From Chromera velia (lineage: Eukaryota; Sar; Chromeraceae): 64,000 nt of DNA. A model generated the notes under the pieces. That model did not search any database, was not told the DNA's origin, and saw only the letters and a list, made by a program, of their open reading frames with translations. Shown here piece by piece: positions 23,364 through 34,000 of the stretch (positions within the stretch are counted from its first letter, which is position 1; every line of letters begins with the position of its first letter). The stretch covers positions 5,001 through 69,000 of the forward strand of contig JAHBMJ010005426.1 of assembly GCA_018398765.1 (NCBI GenBank). Direction: 5' to 3'. The position numbers and the translations under genes are program-made.

Positions 23364-26300
23364 CCACAGAGAAAGAGAAGGAGCGTGCTAATACAACTGA
23401 TTGTGCAGGTTGTCCACCTTGGAACTCACGGGTCTGGATTTGCAACCAAATCCGTGAACAATACTGTCAGTCTGTGAGGGACATATTTCCTTTCTTCTCT
23501 TTTCCCTTCTGCAGAGTGTCTGCATTTTTTTTCGTGCGTCTAGGGAGATGGGGGGAAGCAAGACGACTGTGTGAATAGGAGACGAGACAGCGTGAGATGA
23601 GGTGAGATGATACCAGTGTCAGTATCCTCCTTTTTCTTCTTCAGGAAGCCTTTTTGATATGAAACGCTGTTCATCTGTCTAAAGACCAAATGAAAGAGGG
23701 GAAAGAAGGTCGCATCTTCTTCCTCTCTTTTGCTTCTTTCTGCATTCACGTATCTGCAGATCAACATGGGCACTTTCCTCCTGACAGTTGAGGGTCTTTT
23801 GAGTCTGAAGGCAAGGGGGGGCCTCCAGATAGACCCTCTCAAGGCCCTTTCTGTCCTGAATGCATCGTCCTCAAGGTCCCTTCAGTCAGAAGTCAGGGTG
23901 CCCGAAGAGGTCGGTCTCGCTGAGTTCAGAAGATCGGTTTGTGTCTTTAGTTTGTGAAAGATGTTGCAGACTCTATCGTGGTCTCAATCTTTCTCACTGT
24001 GAATCAAAGACAAAGATGCGAAAGTTTGAGAGTCGCAACATGAAACTCTTCTTTGCGTGGTGAGAGACCAAATTCTCTTCGACTTATTCTTTTCACACGA
24101 CGATGCATCTTTCCTCTCTCCCGTCTGTCCTCGCTCAGGTCGTCAGCCGCCGTTTTGGCTACGGGTTCAAGTTGGGATTGATGAAGAAGGACGTCGGGAT
24201 CGGCTCTAGATTTGGGCAAGGTCAGAAGAGGTGGATTCGGGGGGGCAAAAGGCGGGTGGGTGCAGGTCGTGAGAGAGGGAGGTGGGGAGAGCAAATGAGG
24301 ACTTGTCTTATCAACAACAGTGGGGAATTTGATCTGCACACTGAGCGAGGCCGAGATTGCTCTTGAAAACCTCTCAAGAACGTTTTACTTAGCCCTCTGC
24401 CTCTTTTTTCCCCTCCTTCTTCTCTTCCTGCTGCATCCAGGTCCTCTGTTCTCTGCCGTGAGGGCCCTGATCGATAAAGCAGAAGCCGCACAGGGCGAGG
24501 GGGCAGACTACACGGAAGCAGCCAAGTGAGTGAAAAAGGGGGGTCTTTGTTTCCATCGGTTCGGAAGGCCTCTCAGTATTCACACACAACTATTAGAAGG
24601 GTTTTGCCCAACTGACCCAGGCCTCCGCGTGACATGAACAGATGTATCCATTTTGCAAATCTGCTCTCTCCGTTCTTTTGAATTCCGTCTCCATGCCTGT
24701 CACCATGCAGTCTCCACTTCACCCTTTTTATTCCCCCTTGCAAAGCCCGTCTTAATTCTCGCTGGCTTCCGGTCCCCACGCACACACGCATTCCCCAATC
24801 CACCCACTCACCCACACATGCAGATATCTGGAGGCAGAGTTCGGCATGGATCTCAGCAGCGCCTTCCCGGACCTCCACGCGGCCTCCCAGCAGCCCAACG
24901 GCACAGCTCCTGCTCCTCATGCCAACGGGAGCGTTCTGAAGAAGAGCAAAGCGGAGAGCTCCTCCCAGCAGAAGGGGAAGGAAGGAGAGAGGGACCCCAG
25001 GATCGTGCAGTCGTTCGTCCTCCCCCAGGGTGTGGATCTTCTCGTGTGTGACATGGCAGGTCGGTGTGCAGGAAGGGAGAAGACTGTGTAGAGGGGTGTG
25101 TAAGTGTGGAAATGGAAAAGGGGGGTCGATCTTCTCATGTGCAGGGCACGGGCCTGCAAAGCCGCTAGATACTGGAGGTCATAGGTGTTCTTTCTTTTGT
25201 TTGTCTCAACAAGACCCTCACAGTCTGATTGAATCCGCACGAAGGATGTTGCTCTTTAATCAATGTCCTTGTGGGTGGCTGTGTTCTTCTTCTTTGTCTC
25301 TCTGAACTGTCCCTGATTGCTGCTGTGCAGGAACAACTGTTAGTGAAGAAGGGGCCGTGTACGTGGCCTTGCGTCGCAGTGTGAACGCCGTTCTTGAGGA
25401 AGAGAAGCTGGCAGGCGGAGGAGACTTCAAGCCAGTGGAGGTCAGCCGAGCGGCTTTTCCTTTTTTCCTTTCAGATGTGTGATCTTTCTCTTTTTTTGTC
25501 TTACTCTGGGCGGTTTTCTCGCTTTTGTTCATGGTCTGTGGCTTCTGGAATCTCGTCGTGCTCTTCAGCTCCTCAGCATTTGTCCTTCTATGCATCCCTC
25601 TACTGAACCTGTTTATGCGGATCAGCGTTCGCATGAGTGCTCAGGCAAGAAACATCCTTGCAGACTCCTGCGTGCTCACTTTTCATCTCTGTGATCGGCT
25701 TCTCTGTCAAGTATTGTTTTTTGCTCTTGTGTGTATTTGTCGTTTTTGTATGTCTGCAGGAGGCAGAGCTGGACGAGTGGCATGGAGCCCAGAAGGACAT
25801 CGCCATGAGGGTTCTGCTCGAACAGAGAATGGGGAATATGGACGGGGGGGGGAAATTGGATGAAGCTGTGAAGAGGGCGGAGACGTTCTTCGTGAACGAA
25901 CTAGAGGTCGTCAGGGGGCAGTGTGGGATGGCTGTCTGTCTGTCTGTCTGTCTTTCCGTGTCTCGCTGTGTGTTTATCTGAATATCTTTCTGACTGCCCA
26001 CCTGCCATACACGTTGTCTGGGTGGCTCACTTCCCTATTGATTTGCCAGTTTTCGTCAAAAGTGGAACCATCTGCTCAATTTAGGAACTCTTGTGTCCCG
26101 CAGTTTGTGTCTAGATGCTGTCTGTATCTTTGTCGGGAACGTTACGCATGTCTGTCTGTTTGTATGTATGTCTATCTGTCTGTCTGTCTCTCTGTCTGTC
26201 TGCAAGGAAAAAGAAAGAAATCATATAGTCAGTCAGCCTGCCTGCCTGCCGACCTACCTGCAGGAGGCCTACTTCGGACCCTCATCGAAGGTTGCCCCGA

Positions 26301-28028
26301 TCAAACCCAACCTCGTGGAGTGGTTGAGGGAACTGAGGTCTCAGCCCTCAAACGTCAAGGTCAGCTTGCGGTGAGGACTAGGCGATTTTCAATCAAGCAA
26401 GCAGCGCCCTTAATGAGTCACAAGTGGTACACACTCACATACGCGCAGAGAGAGAGAGAGAGAGGGACAGAGAGAGAGAGAGGTGTTGTTCGGGTGTTGG
26501 GCAACACTACAGGGTGTTGCATGGGCCTTCGAGCGGGACATCTTTACGTATAAATACTGTGTGTTGTTTGAGTGTTGCAGTGTCGCAGGTGTTGTTAGAG
26601 AGAGGGACAGACACAATTGATACGCGTAGAGAGACAGGGGAAAAAAGGGACAGACAGACAAACAGACAGAGAAACAGACAGACGGGCACAAAGAGAGAGA
26701 GAGCTTCGGTCCCCTCCTCCTTTCCGTTCCACCCTTGACCCATCATCAGCATGCTTGTCGGGGAAGAGAATTGATTCACGCTTCCGTTTGCCTTTGCAGG
26801 TTGCATTCAACACCGGGTACCCCCCCCGTCTCCAGAACGGTCTGATCGAGAAGCTGAATCTGGGGGGCAAAATTGACGCACGCATGTCGGCGAGTGATCC
26901 TTCCTTCGGCGCAAAGGGGGCAGGTAGGTGGGTGGTGTGGCTACCGAATTTCTTCCTTTCTTCGGGTTTGCAATCCTTTTGCAGAAGTGTGAAAAGCAGC
27001 GCCGTCGTGGATTTCTTAAGAAAGGATCTGAAGTAGTCAAGCAGAGGATGCACGATTTGTCCCCCTCTCTTTGCTTTCCTAAACACTTCTGCTCGTCCCC
27101 CTAGCTGCTCACTGCATAGCAGGAGAAAGTAATGAGGATGTTTGTTGCCGGACAATGCCTGCCCCTTTCTTGCCTTCTGTGCCTTTCCACGTTCTCACTG
27201 CTCGTTACCTCACACACCCCTGTTTTCTCCCCCTCCCCCCTTCTTTCTTTTCATCAAGTGTTGCACTGGAGTATGTAGCAATTTTGCACAAACGTTTTTT
27301 GCGCAACACCTGTTGCAAAGCAGTGAAGTGCAAAAAGGTACTGTCTGACGGCACAGCGGGAACAACACCTGGTGTTGATGGAGGGCCAGATGGATGGGAG
27401 TGATGTATTGATGTATGGATGTATGTATGGATGTATGTATGGATGTATGTATGGATGGATGTATGTATAGATGTATGGATGGACGGATGCAGGTCGTCCC
27501 TCCCCCCTTATGATTTTTCGTCTGATGGAGAGACTGGAGATTGAGAGCACAAGGAAGGTCATCAAGGTCGGTAGCAGGCAGGTGTGCAGATGCTGCCGGA
27601 AAAAGGGAGGATCAGCCTAGAGATGCCGTTAACTGCGTGATAAGAGTGACTGAAAGTGACGAGACATCCTGCCGGCTCGTCAGGAAGCAGTTTTCGGTCG
27701 CTTCCCTTTTTGTCTTTCTGCGCTAGTCGATTAGAATCAAGAGGCTTCTGGTAAGAAAGCGGAGAAAGATTCTATTAATAGCGTCAGATAATTTCATGAA
27801 TGAAAAAGCAGAAAAGAAGCAAGGTACACGCATTGCTCTTTTAGTACTTTTTTCCTTCATTTCTGGGCAAGTTAGGGCAGGAGAGGGCGAACGGGAGGGG
27901 GGGCGAGACAAACGTCTATGAAATACAGCAGAAGACGAAGTTTTGGTGACCTAAAGAGAAATGCATCTTTTAATGAATCCTTTTTCGGCCACATTTTGTT
28001 CCTCTGTCCGTCCTTTGTCTGTCTCTGT

Positions 28029-28065
<37 letters not shown>

Positions 28066-28093
28066 TATGTGTGTGTGTGTGTGTGTGCGTGCG

Positions 28094-28135
<42 letters not shown>

Positions 28136-28178
28136 TGTGTGTGCGTGCGTGTGCGTGTGTGCGTGCGTGCGTGCGTGC

Positions 28179-28215
<37 letters not shown>

Positions 28216-28431
28216 GGTGTGTGTGTGGGGGTGTGTGTGTGATGTGCCTCCACACGACAGATCGGGGACAGCGCCCGTGACATCGAGGAAGGCCGGAACG
28301 CGGGGTGTCTCCTCTCCCTGGGGGTCCTGTCGGGTGCAGACAGCGCAGAGAAACTCCTGCAGGCAGGGGCCGACCTGGTGCTTCCTGATGTCACCTGCAT
28401 TCGACCTGCCAGTGTTTCCGGGAGTTCTTGA
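21495..28431 (+). CDS. Beta-hydroxyacid dehydrogenase fused to phosphonatase-like HAD hydrolase
   Basis: Exons: 21495-21519, 21666-21729, 22210-22365, 22602-22756, 23010-23068, 23409-23465, 23760-23909, 24139-24220, 24441-24525, 24824-25059, 25331-25440, 25760-25906, 26264-26359, 26800-26923, 27493-27566, 28261-28431; phases close to 597 codons (596 aa). Residues 1-280 are a 3-hydroxyisobutyrate/6-phosphogluconate-type NAD(P) dehydrogenase: [13 protein letters not shown] dinucleotide site, [14 protein letters not shown] substrate loop, TKSVNNT with the catalytic Lys. After a low-complexity linker, residues 345-590 form a HAD hydrolase of the phosphonoacetaldehyde-hydrolase-like group: VCDMAGTT nucleophile motif, HGAQK in the cap (a possible equivalent of the Schiff-base Lys region), GRPSPLMIF, and [16 protein letters not shown] as the acidic motif. 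The fusion implies sequential or linked steps on one metabolite; substrates are not known. Introns hold long microsatellites. Confidence 0.88.
22771..22853. repeat. (CT)n microsatellite in intron 4 of the fusion gene
   Basis: An imperfect CT/TTTCT run just after the donor site. Confidence 0.9.
23281..23365. repeat. (CT)n-(GT)n-(GA)n microsatellite, intron 5
   Basis: Three dinucleotide blocks in series, upstream of the exon at 23409. Confidence 0.9.
26446..26482. repeat. (GA)n microsatellite, intron 13
   Basis: A GA run followed directly by a field of GTGTTG/CAACAC words, including the inverted repeat GTGTTGGGCAACAC at 26494-26507. Confidence 0.85.
27405..27490. repeat. GATGTATG tandem array, intron 14
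   Basis: Tandem GATGTATG/GATGGATG units ending 3 nt before the AG of the acceptor at 27491-27492. Confidence 0.85.
28027..28238. repeat. (CT)n-(GT)n alternating blocks, intron 15
   Basis: Alternating CT and GT blocks fill over 200 bp immediately upstream of the last exon. Confidence 0.9.
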
Positions 28432-28957
28432 TTGCTCGATCGTGTTGAGCAAAGGCAGCTCAATGGACATTTCGCTCAGACAATTCGCAATCTACCTCGC
28501 AATTATTCTCCGGTGCAGATACGTTGTAGAACTTTGCCAAGCGCTGGCGAAGCGTTTTGAGCAGATGCGCTCCATATGCGCAATATCCACTCGATCTTTC
28601 GCGGCTTTTCAAATGTCTTTTCAAGTTTGAATACGCATTCAGAGTGCGATTTGATCTCGCACACCTCTTGATTTGTGAGCTGGAGACAATCAGAAGTGAG
28701 GCAGCCGAGTTGGCAGGCTCGACGGCAGCGCATGCTGTGGAGGCAACACTTTTGTTGTTTTGCGAGCTTAGCAGCCTTAGCTTGAGATTTACGTTTTCAA
28801 AGACAGGCAGCCTGTCAGGCTGTGGAACTCTGTGTGGCAGTCTGTGCCACTATCCAAACAGTCAGTCAAGTACTTCATTACATTTGCATGACAAAGTCAC
28901 GCCATGATGACAATGCATGGATCCCTCTCAGTCAGCGGCCCAAAACATGCAAGGTTC
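28432..28957. other. 3' flank of the fusion gene; no gene seen
   Basis: Short frames only, none recognisable. It likely includes the 3' untranslated region. Confidence 0.4.
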
Positions 28958-29140
28958 AGAACAGTTGTTAGTTGATCGCGGCCTGGGAAACCAGGCGGGC
29001 CACGGGGTGTGGTCTGAGCCTCAGGAGTGAGGCACACCCCCCTGCCGTTTGCGGGGGCGACCTTTATAAGACAAAACGGCGACAGTGCTCTAGGGCACGA
29101 CTAAATCACTTATCACTTACCACCTAGCTTATCACTCATC
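28958..29140 (+). mobile_element. Isolated LINE 3' end (or derived SINE), copy 2
   Basis: Matches 10489-10658 across the structured 3' region, but with no LINE coding sequence upstream. It is either an extreme 5'-truncated insertion or a SINE borrowing the LINE tail. Helices: 28981-28986/28991-28996 (GCCTGG, GAAA loop, CCAGGC); 29005-29011/29033-29039 (GGGTGTG/CACACCC) enclosing 29019-29032; 29044-29050/29074-29080 (GCCGTTT/AAACGGC). It ends in ATCAC-rich sequence as copy 1 does. Confidence 0.7.
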
Positions 29141-29351
29141 AAAGGACCCAACAGAGGAGTTTTTTTCTCTTTTAAATTCTGGACCATTTATTTTACTATA
29201 TATAAAAAATGGCCCGCAACACTACAACACACGTAATACTGCTTAAACTGGCCCGGAAGTATCTAAAAGCCTAGCCCACAACGTTTTATAGATATTTATA
29301 GATTATATTTTTATCATATTTGATGTTTAAAACTTTTGAAACTCACAAAGA

Positions 29352-30576
29352 TACACCAATCCTATAGCGTTACACAATCATTTTTTTTTTAAATGTTTTG
29401 TTACACATTGTTTTGTTACACATTTTAATGGAATTTTGATGCATGAATTAGTACACGCTTTAGTGTGCATTAATTCAAACCAGGGTTGCTTTTTTTTTTG
29501 CGGCAGAGAAGAGCGATTGCCGGCAGGACAGCAATTGCCGGCAGAGCTTGTCGCCACCGGCAGAGCGACTGGCAGTCGGTAACAGAGAAAGTTAGAGTTC
29601 AATGATAAAATCCGTGGGTCATTCTGATATTATCTGTTGGAGTTAGTCTATGTACACTGTACATAGTTCGTTTATAGGTTTAAACACTGTGATAGTCCGT
29701 ACGGTATGACACTGTGTATGACACTCCGTCACAGGTGGCACAATGGTGGCACAGTCTAGGGAGGTGCTTCATACCTCCTACAGGCTACAACCCGCTTAAG
29801 GCATCTTAAGGCCATATCTAAGAGGGACAGTTCTATGGCCAGTGTGCTTCGCAGTATGTTTGCAGATGTTGTAAGTCAAATCGATGAGTGCCGTCCTGCA
29901 ACCATCGTCCAAAAACAGAAAAGCGGCATTCACAACGACCGCAACTGGCCCACACAGAAACACTTGAACCATTTCAACAACGGAAACAGTCTGCCTCAAA
30001 GTCTTAGAGGCTATAAGAATGCTATGATCGCTTATAAAAGAGTTTATAAAAGCATTTGGCAGCAACTGTGCCGCAGGCAAAATTTTTTTTTTTTGAGACT
30101 CATTTTTTTACCATTTTTTTTTTGTAGTGACTAAGTCAGAAATGTCTATTGCGGGCAGACCGGCAATTGCCGGCAGCGAAGGGTCATTGCCAGTAGCAAT
30201 CGCAACCCTGATTCAAACTATCACTTTTAGGAATGTATTAAGTACACACTTTAGTGTGCTTTAATTCAAACCATCACTTATAAGAATGCATTATTGCATA
30301 CTTTAGTGTGTATTAATTATAGGTTTCATCTTCATCTTCTTTTTCTTCTTCAAAACGGTTTAAGGGTACTGCTTTTGGAGCAATGGTGTCGTCAGCAATG
30401 CGGCAGGGAGAATTTGGGCGGTGATAAAAAGAGTACAGGCAAAAGCAGGGGGGGTAGGAGAAAATTTGTCTATAATTATTGCACACTAATTGTTACACAC
30501 TTTTATGTGTAACAAAGGGGGGGTCAGGGATAATTGTTACACATTTAACTTTGTGTAACACTACAGGATTGGTGTA
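29352..30576. mobile_element. Outer TIR DNA element (about 1.2 kb, non-autonomous)
   Basis: Terminal inverted repeats of 25 bp with two mismatches: left 29353-29377 beginning ACACCAATCCT, right 30551-30575 ending AGGATTGGTGT. Just inside both ends are GTTACACA words; on the right they make two perfect hairpins (30490-30515 and about 30534-30559). No transposase is visible, and no clear target duplication was found, so the superfamily is open. The interior contains a short tandem repeat (unit about 55 bp with TTTAGTGTGC...TTAATTCAAAC) and the inserted hAT-like element. Confidence 0.65.
29481..30210. mobile_element. hAT-like MITE, 730 bp, nested in the outer TIR element
   Basis: Ends are CAGGGTTGC (29481-29489) and GCAACCCTG (30202-30210), a perfect 9-bp inverted repeat of the CAGGG class typical of hAT elements. 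It is flanked by a perfect 8-bp duplication ATTCAAAC at 29473-29480 and 30211-30218. Subterminal CAATTGCCGGCAG motifs occur at both ends (about 29510-29550 and 30160-30185). The interior has only short frames with no transposase domain, so it is non-autonomous. The neighbouring repeat unit shows the unoccupied site ATTCAAACCATCACTT. Confidence 0.82.
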
Positions 30577-31090
30577 GGTTGGTGAAAGGGTTTAAATTAA
30601 TTTAGGCTTAAAGGGTGGTATCATAATGATTGACAGTCAGTGCAAGAAAAAAGAAAGGTGGGTCTTTGACTCTTAGAGGAGAATTATGGAAGATGAAACT
30701 TATGTAAGGGTCATTTTATTCAGTCAAAAACCTCAGAAAACGATCATTAATGTCTAAAATAGACTCAAAATATGATGCTACACGTGTGATGAGGTCTGGT
30801 TTTGCACTAGGTTTGGGAGCAGGTTGCTTCTTCAAACGTAGCAATCATTTGAACGAGTTTACAACCCGGATTCAAACACCTTTTGAAAATTTCCACTCGT
30901 GACGCTACGTCTGCATCGACATCTAGATCGACATTCAAAAAAATGCAACGCAATCTGTTTCTTCTGAACAGGAATGCAAGCATGGTGCAGATCCATCTAT
31001 GGATGAACCTTTGCATGTACTCACAGTTGAGAGAGACAGAAAAATAACGAGCGAGAGAGACAGAGAAAGAGACAGAGAGTTTTAATTCAT
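30577..31090. other. Spacer before the dynactin gene; no gene seen
   Basis: Moderately AT-rich; presumably 3' untranslated and intergenic sequence of the minus-strand gene. Confidence 0.4.
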
Positions 31091-34000
31091 TCACGGTCTG
31101 CGAGGAGATTCACAGAGAGCGTCGAGGCCTGCCGAGGGCGTGAGGTCTGTGGTCTCCCTCCTGTGGACCTTCCCGAGGGTCAGGGTGACGGTGGTCTCCA
31201 CGGAGTGTGACTTGGCCTTGTCGTGCCTGTCTTTGAACTCTAGTTTCATGCCCATCGCAGCCTGCATGCATGCAGGATCGAGGGAGGGAGGGAGGGAGAA
31301 AGGGAAGATCAATCGATTGATTGATTGATCACTTCTTTGGTCGAACGGTCAATGGACTCACTCATGGACGAGCGAGCGAGCGGGAGAAAAGGGACGGAGT
31401 GAGAAGAAATGCCCTCAAACCGACTCACTCACTTTCAAACGGATCAGTAGAGCCTGTTGGGCGAGTTAATTGAAAAAAACGCTAACATTGGGGGGACATG
31501 CAGTTCGAAGGATCGAAGGAAGCACAAAGGAAGGAAGGAGAGGATCGATCCAACCACCGACCTCACATGCAGTCGTAATCTCTTCACTTTCTCTCTCTGG
31601 ATTCTCCTCTTCAGTCTTCTGTTAAACATGATCAAGTGACGTGAACTATTTCTCTGAAGCCCCCAGCCAACCGACTGACCGTTGCCAAGTCGCCCACCTC
31701 GGTCTCGACCTTTGTGCGGACCTTGACGAGCAGCTGCTCTCATTTCAACGATGGAGGGGGAGGAGTGAACAACAGAAGCAAATTGCAGAGTAACGGCTCA
31801 TGAAAAATGAAGTGAAGACAAAAGAAGAAAAGAAGCCGTACTTTCCGAGGCACATACAGCACAGATGTGAACCAAAAAGGAAGCGACAAAAAAAAAGGCC
31901 CCCCCCAAAAGAAGAAGAGAAAGAAAGAAAAACAAAGAAACAAAAGACGCACCACGAGTCGGTTGTACCTCCTCTCGTACACCAGGCTGGGATCGTCCTT
32001 GATCTGCACACCAACAAAAATACACACAGTGAAACAGACTTTCTAACTACATGGTAGTGTTGGGAAGAAAGGAGAACAAAGTTAGTTGTCTGCCAACGAG
32101 ATGCAGACATCTGCGATTAAAAAAATACACGCCCATGGAAAACAGGATGAAAAGTCATGACAAAAAGATGCACACAAACGCACAGAAGTGCGCGAAAAAG
32201 AGAGACGAAAGCCACTTGAATACCCGCAGGCGGCAGAAAGAGAGACACGAGAAGGCCACTTTGATCAGGCATGAAAAGAACAGAAAGACCGCCGGCAGGT
32301 CAGGCAAGGAAGAAACGACGAGACAGAGCCACCAATAGTTTGCAGGCGGAATCAGGTCAGGCGAGAGAAAACAAAAAAATGCCCGCACTTCCTGACCTCC
32401 TTCAGCGCATTTGCGTCTTCGTCTTCATCACCCAGCCCCTGCAGCCAGCAAGGCAGGCATGAGGGCACGCACCCAAGCATGTGCTCATGTAGAGAGGAGG
32501 GGAAGAGCGGAAAGAGGAAGGCTGACTTGAAGCAACGCAAAAACACTAGAAGACTTTCAGAATGCTGAGGTGACACAGCAACAAAAAAGATTACAGCAGA
32601 CCAAAGGAAAGCGCTTGCTCGCAGCCAGTGAAGAGACAAAGCGAGCCAGAGAGACCACAAAGGATCCCTTAGGTCTCCTCTCCTCTCCTCTCCTCTAATC
32701 AGCCATGAATGCAGTCCAACTGCGGATGGATCCCTTACTGACTTCCTGAATCTCGTTCATGTGACTGAACGGAGCCACCAGAGTCTCGTAGGGAGGTAGG
32801 AGGACCTGCAGGCAGCAGGGCGGGAAGGTTGAAAGAACGATTTGTGGAAAGAAACGATTGCAGGGATGGATGGATGGATGGATCGATGGATGGATGGAGG
32901 GAAGCCGTTGTTTTACATGCACATGCTCGCGCCCAAAAGGAACCGCAAAGAGTGGGAAAGTCAGATTCAGCAGGCTTACGGAAAACGCCGATGCAACGGG
33001 GAAGAAGAAAATGAAACAAGGGAAACCCAACAGAGTCTCCACCGATAGAAAAAACACCCCTGATGCTGCCTGCACTTTTGAAGCACAGACTCACCTCGAG
33101 AGTCGAGTTCTCTTCGTCGGCAGGCAAGATGTTCGTTGGGTCGAGCTTCACCTGCAACCGTTCATCCATCCACCCCACGTATCCATCCATCCTGTCATTT
33201 TGACCCTAGCCATGCAGACAGAAAGACAGTCCGAGCGGACGGGGAGACACCAGACACTCATTTGAGACTTCGGAAAAAGAGAGAAGCATGGTGCCGCACA
33301 GCGATTCAAGAAAGAAAGCCGATTCAGGGTCACAAAAACGCAGTGGGAAGAGATTCACCCGTCAAAAAAAAAGTATTACCAGAAGCCTCTCCGCTTCATC
33401 TACTCTACTCCTCTTCTCTGTCCTTTCATTTCCTTCTGCCTTAGTGTCTGCCGACTAACCGAAAGAACGGAGTACAGAGGGTTGATGATCGCCAAGTGAA
33501 CCTCTGCCTCCCTTGACCTCCTGCACACAGCAACGATCAAGCAGGCCTCTCTATCCTTCCAATCGCTGATCTTCACTGCCCGTCCAGAGAGAGAAATGGG
33601 GGACCGCGATCACACAAATGGAAAGAGAGAAAGAGAAAGAGAAATGCAAGGCGGGAGACAAACAGGGCAGACAGGGAATTAGATGGAAACAGGAGTTCGA
33701 ATGGAAAGACAATGGACAATTTAAGTCAAAGGGAAAGACACAGACAGAAAAACAAAGAAGAATCAGGACCCGAGACGACAGCAGCCAAAAAAGAAAGACA
33801 CATGCAGAAAGAGGAACAGACAGCATACAGAGACATGCACCCTCACCGACTGACTCGATTCGGGGGGGATGAAGGAGGAAGAGTTTCGGGATGAAGAACC
33901 TGAAAGAAAGAGACAGAAAGGCGAAAAGGGTTGGAGTGCAGTACGATAGAGAGGAGAGCGGAGTTTCGTTGAACAGGCAAACAGGCAGAGATGAGACGTA

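Noticed and set aside
27872-28470. Long Thr/His and Arg/Glu repeat frames
   Set aside because: They are CT/GT microsatellite translation in intron 15 of the fusion gene.
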